Assembly (NCBI GenBank): GCA_022842805.1
Contig: JALHOX010000195.1
Coordinates: 1-8,494 of the forward strand
Direction of reading: 5' to 3'
DNA length: 8,494 bases
From: Phycisphaerae bacterium
Lineage (GTDB): Bacteria > Planctomycetota > Phycisphaerae > UBA1845 > Fen-1342
Part shown: positions 5,599 through 8,494 of the stretch, in pieces
Position numbering within the stretch: position 1 is the first letter of the stretch
Layout: every line of letters begins with the position of its first letter
Program-made: the position numbers and the translations under genes
The notes under the pieces: model-generated
What the model was told of the DNA's origin: nothing
Database searches by the model: none
Seen by the model: the letters and a program-made list of their open reading frames with translations, nothing else

Positions 5599-6728
5599 CG
5601 CACGCTGCCGACGTAGATCATGTGCAGCAGCGTGAAATAGATCAGCGGCCAGGCCAGGCTCCAGCGCAGCGCCGCGCGGCCGCGCGAGAATAGGATCGCC
5701 GAGACGCCGAGCAACACGAGCGGCAGCGTGTACGCCGCGCTGATGATCGCGACGACGGGCGACCGATATTCCGAGAAATTGGGGATCGGGTTCCACATTC
5801 GCACGAACTTCACCCAAGCGAGCCGCAAGACCCGCATCGGATCGGCTTGCATCTGCTTGAGCGCGGCTTGCTGCAGAATGCGATCGGCCTCGAGTTCGCC
5901 CTTGCCGGCTATCTCGGGCAGTTCGGCGGCGAAATGCTCTTGCCGACTGCCGCCGTCGGCGTTTGGGCCTTGGCCGTCGTAGAGCGTCGCGCCGCCGTTA
6001 GAGCCGAGCCAGGCGGGGCCGCCGATAACGTTTTGATTGCGAATGCCCCAGGGGACGAAGGCGGCGGCGGTGAAGATCGCGAGCGTCGCGGCGATCAAAG
6101 TCCGCTGTATGAGCGTGCGGCCGCTCAGTACCAGCATCAGCGCGACGCCAACGGCCCAGCCGACGGCGGATGAGCGGATCATCGTCGCCAGGGGCAAGAG
6201 CATCGCCGCGTCGAGCGAACACATGGAGATCGGGCGAGCATTCGGCTGTTGTGGCCGGGTGAGACAGCGCCACGTCATCCACGCCACCGCCATCGCAAGC
6301 GGTGTGAAGATCGCTTCCGTGAGGAGCAGGCGACAGAAAAAGGCTCCGAACGGATCGAGCGCGACCAGTAGTCCGCCGACTAACGCCGCCCGACGGCCAA
6401 CCGCCTCGCGCACCCACCAATACACAATTACGGCAGAAAGTGCGGATAGCGCGCACTGGATCAGCCGCGCTGCCGCCACTCCGCCGTCGAGCTTCGTGAA
6501 AGGCAACAAGAAGAGTGGATACCCCGGCGTGCGCACGGCGCGGCGGCCATCGTCGGAGATCAGTTCGCCGCGCTCGGTGAGGTTTTTGGCGAGCTGCCAG
6601 TGCAAATTTTCATCGGGAAACTCAAGCGGTCGATCCAATCCGCTCGCCAATACAAACCCAAGCCGCGCGAGGAGCGCAATCAACAGGATTGCGGTCGGCG
6701 CCCACGCACCGCGCGGCGATGCGCTCAC
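5472..6728 (-). CDS. GT-C fold membrane glycosyltransferase (PMT/ArnT-like, GT39/GT83 type)
   Basis: The 418-residue polytopic membrane protein has the layout of lipid-linked-sugar transferases. A first helix lies at about 11-30, followed by an extracytoplasmic loop with the acidic pair Asp39-Glu40 in EFPDEN (catalytic Asp position of the GT-C fold) and RTPGYPLF at 66-73. Helices follow at about 85-108, 113-131, 137-152, 172-202 and 208-226, with LLTEAIFTPL at 135-144. A hydrophilic region at about 228-322 (PWGIRNQNVIGG, YDGQGPN) precedes helices near 324-347 and 355-374, ending with RYRVPLMPFLAV and a last helix. The family moves mannose, arabinose or similar sugars from polyprenyl phosphate onto a protein, lipid or glycan; the acceptor is not deducible. 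The start is GTG at 6728, overlapping the tilS stop as GTGA, with a G-rich stretch upstream inside tilS, so translation is probably coupled. It is somewhat short for the family. Its last 41 codons overlap the permease gene. Confidence 0.87.
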   Translation of the reverse strand: MSASPRGAWAPTAILLIALLARLGFVLASGLDRPLEFPDENLHWQLAKNLTERGELISDDGRRAVRTPGYPLFLLPFTKLDGGVAAARLIQCALSALSAVIVYWWVREAVGRRAALVGGLLVALDPFGAFFCRLLLTEAIFTPLAMAVAWMTWRCLTRPQQPNARPISMCSLDAAMLLPLATMIRSSAVGWAVGVALMLVLSGRTLIQRTLIAATLAIFTAAAFVPWGIRNQNVIGGPAWLGSNGGATLYDGQGPNADGGSRQEHFAAELPEIAGKGELEADRILQQAALKQMQADPMRVLRLAWVKFVRMWNPIPNFSEYRSPVVAIISAAYTLPLVLLGVSAILFSRGRAALRWSLAWPLIYFTLLHMIYVGSVRYRVPLMPFLAVASVIWLAPRTGSEIDPAGAGDGSTRGERTA

Positions 6729-8221
6729 CGACTGCCCGCCCCCAGATCGCCGCGCGCCTCGGGCCGACCGTCCTTGCCCGGCCGCAGGCGCAGCCGCAGT
6801 GCGCGGCGTGAGCGATCGGTGAGTTTGACGCGATCATCGATGCGCAGCGGCATGACCCAGATCGGCCCCGTCTGATCGCAGAGCACGCCGGTTCGCGCTC
6901 GCAATTCGGGCTCGATCTTCTCGCCGATGAAAAAGTCGCTGAGCGATTTCGCGCCCGGGGCGCCGAGCGGGTGAAAGCGGTCGCCGTCGCGTCGGCCGCG
7001 CACGATCAGCGGCAGCCGCAAGCTGTCGTAGTCGAGCCACTCTTCGAAGTTGGATTGTTTTTGGCGCAGCTCGGCGACCGTGTCGGCGTCGACCGCGCGC
7101 ACGTCGATCGCCAGTTCCATGCCGATGGGCGGGGGGAGGATCGTTTCGCCGGGGCAATGCACCTGCGTGGTGTCGAGCGCGGGTTCGCTGTCGCGCGCGT
7201 CGAGCGGGCGGAAATCGATTCGCCCGTAGAGCCGCTGCACCAGCACCGGCCCGGGCAGGTGCACTTCTTTGCCGCTGCGCGGGTCTTCGGCCAGGCGCAT
7301 CACCGCTTCGATGTGGTTGAAGCCCAGGTCCTGCTCGCGCCCGATCGCGATCGATGCGGCGCGGCGGATCACTTCGGCCTGAATGATGCGCGGCTTGCTG
7401 AGCAGAGCGTACTTGTTGAGCACGATCCGTTGCGGCGCCTGCGAGACGACCATGGAATCGAACGTGCGCTCGCCGGCGTCCGCCAGATATTGGCTCATCC
7501 AGCGAGCTTGTTCGGCCAGGCGCAAGAGGGCCTCGACCACGTTGGGGTTGAGCACGTCGCGCAGCATGGGCATGATCTGTGAACGAATGCGGCCGCGCGT
7601 GAACTCGGGCGAGAGATTGGTGCTGTCGTTGCGCCACTCGAAATTTCGGTCTTTCGCGATCGACTCGATCTGCGCCCGCCGCACGCCCAGGAGCGGGCGG
7701 ACCAGCGTGATGCGGCTGCCGTCGCGAATGGCGCGGGTGATGGACATTCCGGCCAGGCCGCGGATGCCGGTGCCGCGACAGGCGCGATGGATGATGGTTT
7801 CGGCGTTGTCGTCGGCATGATGTCCGACGGCGACGAAATCGCTGCCGGTCTTAAAGGCGACGCGCTCGAGGAAGTCGTAGCGTCGTTCGCGGGCGACCTC
7901 TTCGGTGGAGCCGCCGCCCTCGCTGACCTGTCGCCGGACGTCGATCTGCTCGAAGTGATAGGTCAGGCCGAGCCGGTCGGCGAGCTGGCGGACGAACTCG
8001 GCGTCCTGATCGGCCTCTTCGCCGCGCAGGCTGTGGTGGAGGTGGGCCGCGTGAAGGCCCCAGCGAAGTCCGCGGCGACCGTTGAGTTCGGCCATGGCGT
8101 GGGCCAGCACGGTGGAATCGGGGCCGCCCGAGATGCCGAGCACCCAACTGGCGCCCTCTTTGAGCATTTGCCGCTCGGCGAGGGCGTCTGCCAGTGAATT
8201 GACGAAGCTGTCCCAGTTCAT
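6725..8221 (-). CDS. tilS: tRNA(Ile)-lysidine synthase
   Basis: The 498-residue cytoplasmic enzyme ligates lysine to C34 of the CAU-anticodon tRNA(Ile) using ATP. This makes lysidine, so the tRNA reads AUA and is charged with isoleucine; it is essential in most bacteria. Visible motifs, numbered from the ATG: the PP-loop SGGPDST at 31-37, HHSLR at 62-66, GHHADDNAET at 133-142, RPLLGVRR at 175-182, NDSTN at 198-202, and RIRSQIMPML at 211-220, the usual end of the catalytic domain. A TilS substrate-binding/linker region follows. The C-terminal domain contains RGRRDGDRFHPLGAPGAKSL (408-427) and SDFFIGEKI. Length and domain order are normal. A GTG at 8233 is in frame, but AAAGGTG at 8237-8231 lies at good distance from the ATG at 8221 and overlaps that GTG, so the ATG is preferred. 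The stop TGA overlaps the start of the GT-C gene. Confidence 0.95.
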   Translation of the reverse strand: MNWDSFVNSLADALAERQMLKEGASWVLGISGGPDSTVLAHAMAELNGRRGLRWGLHAAHLHHSLRGEEADQDAEFVRQLADRLGLTYHFEQIDVRRQVSEGGGSTEEVARERRYDFLERVAFKTGSDFVAVGHHADDNAETIIHRACRGTGIRGLAGMSITRAIRDGSRITLVRPLLGVRRAQIESIAKDRNFEWRNDSTNLSPEFTRGRIRSQIMPMLRDVLNPNVVEALLRLAEQARWMSQYLADAGERTFDSMVVSQAPQRIVLNKYALLSKPRIIQAEVIRRAASIAIGREQDLGFNHIEAVMRLAEDPRSGKEVHLPGPVLVQRLYGRIDFRPLDARDSEPALDTTQVHCPGETILPPPIGMELAIDVRAVDADTVAELRQKQSNFEEWLDYDSLRLPLIVRGRRDGDRFHPLGAPGAKSLSDFFIGEKIEPELRARTGVLCDQTGPIWVMPLRIDDRVKLTDRSRRALRLRLRPGKDGRPEARGDLGAGSR

Positions 8222-8230
8222 CGGACCTTG

Positions 8231-8237
8231 CACCTTT
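8231..8237 (-). promoter_or_regulatory. Ribosome binding site that decides the tilS start
   Basis: AAAGGTG on the minus strand can pair with the 16S rRNA tail (AGGTG part) nine bases before the ATG at 8221. It includes the alternative in-frame GTG at 8233, which would then lack an upstream binding site of its own. A second, closer AAGG lies at 8229-8226. Confidence 0.5.
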
Positions 8238-8287
8238 AGGGCAAGCGACCGGATCGGCAGCGCCGCCGACCGAAAGTCGAGCCGCGC

Positions 8288-8296
8288 ATTGTACCA
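8288..8296 (-). promoter_or_regulatory. Extended -10 promoter candidate for tilS
   Basis: On the minus strand TGGTACAAT (8296-8288) is a TGn extended -10 followed by TACAAT, five of six consensus bases. No good -35 hexamer is visible, which is tolerated by extended -10 promoters. The start would be near 8281, giving a leader of about 60 bases before the ATG at 8221. Confidence 0.45.
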
Positions 8297-8379
8297 AAGC
8301 GGTCGGGGGATTCCGCAGGGAGGGGTGTTGTGGCGACGCGAGCCAAATTCTCGTTTATAGATGCGGCTCTGCCAGGTAT

Positions 8380-8494
8380 AAGGCGCGCGAGCCGCTTCGC
8401 CGGTTGTTTGAAGGTGCGAGTCGCTCGCTTCGTCGGCCTGCGAGCCGCAGGCCGCTACAGGATGCTGGCTGTGACGAACGGATGCTGCTGATTA
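8380..8494. repeat. Non-coding end with hairpin and short repeats, REP-like
   Basis: No supported gene lies between 8222 and the right edge. CGGCCTGCG at 8434-8442 and CGCAGGCCG at 8446-8454 form a perfect nine-base-pair stem with a three-base loop, without a T-run on either side. Upstream, segments around 8386-8405 and 8420-8440 are imperfect copies of each other (GAGCCGCTTCGCCGG-like against CGCTCGCTTCGTCGG). GGATGCTG occurs at 8460-8467 and again at 8480-8487, exactly 20 bases apart. This looks like an extragenic palindromic element, but a second copy in the genome would be needed to call it a repeat family. Confidence 0.35.

Noticed and set aside
4258..5817. A 519-codon open frame on the minus strand opposite the permease
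   Set aside because: Very Arg/Gln/His-rich low-complexity translation without membrane or domain signals, antisense to a clear permease. It is a GC-driven shadow.
6834..7637. A 267-codon minus-strand frame inside tilS
   Set aside because: Out of frame with tilS, Arg/Ala/Pro-rich, and tilS motifs continue without a break through the same bases.
8222..8233. GTG start at 8233 for tilS
   Set aside because: It adds only four residues and lies inside the AAAGGTG that serves as ribosome binding site for the ATG at 8221. It cannot be fully excluded.
8434..8454. Intrinsic terminator of a gene beyond the right edge
   Set aside because: The stem is perfect, but neither strand shows a T-run after it and no coding frame ends nearby.
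1..8494. CRISPR array, tRNA/rRNA gene or mobile element
   Set aside because: I saw no regularly spaced identical repeats, no cloverleaf-like or rRNA-like stretches, and no transposase, integrase or terminal inverted repeats with target duplications.

Overview
The window is dense, GC-rich bacterial chromosome with six protein-coding genes, about one per 1.3 kb. The most informative lineage marker is the secreted protein at 3354-4136. It ends in a PEP-CTERM sorting signal of the form Pro-Glu-Pro-Ala-Ser, a short hydrophobic helix and Arg-Arg-Arg-Ala. That signal, the high GC and the strong wobble-position G/C bias fit a Planctomycetota chromosome, plausibly Phycisphaerae. This is an inference from style, since no rRNA or other phylogenetic marker is present. 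I see no tRNA, rRNA, CRISPR array, insertion sequence, integrase or phage gene.

Layout, left to right. (1) 1-593, minus: a secreted Cys-rich protein with tandem zinc-ribbon-like units, cut by the left edge. (2) 794-2332, plus: a processive membrane glycosyltransferase of family GT2, divergent from the first gene, with a candidate promoter for each direction in the 200-bp gap. (3) 2418-3047, minus: a DUF1877 (YfbM-like) protein that converges on the glycosyltransferase across an 85-bp gap holding an 11-bp stem-loop. (4) 3354-4136, minus: the PEP-CTERM protein, made of five propeller-like repeats and followed by a clear intrinsic terminator. (5) 4369-5598, plus: a two-half metal permease of the ArsP_1/SO_0444 type behind a structured leader. 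(6) 6725-8221 and 5472-6728, minus: tilS followed by a GT-C mannosyl/arabinosyltransferase-like membrane protein, joined by a GTGA stop/start overlap.

How the genes relate. Only tilS and the GT-C gene form a convincing operon. The other genes have their own spacers, and several have their own signals. Three encode envelope functions: surface glycan synthesis (GT2), lipid-linked sugar transfer (GT-C) and a surface-anchored protein (PEP-CTERM). In other bacteria PEP-CTERM proteins go with exopolysaccharide production, but no exosortase is visible here, so a functional link is only suggestive. The permease and the Cys-rich secreted protein could both handle metals, but they are 3.8 kb apart and not co-transcribed.

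I did not find a convincing new multi-gene system. The points most worth following are the Cys-rich repeat protein at the left edge, the 127-bp antisense overlap between the permease and the GT-C gene, the switch-like leader of the permease, and the tight tilS/GT-C coupling.
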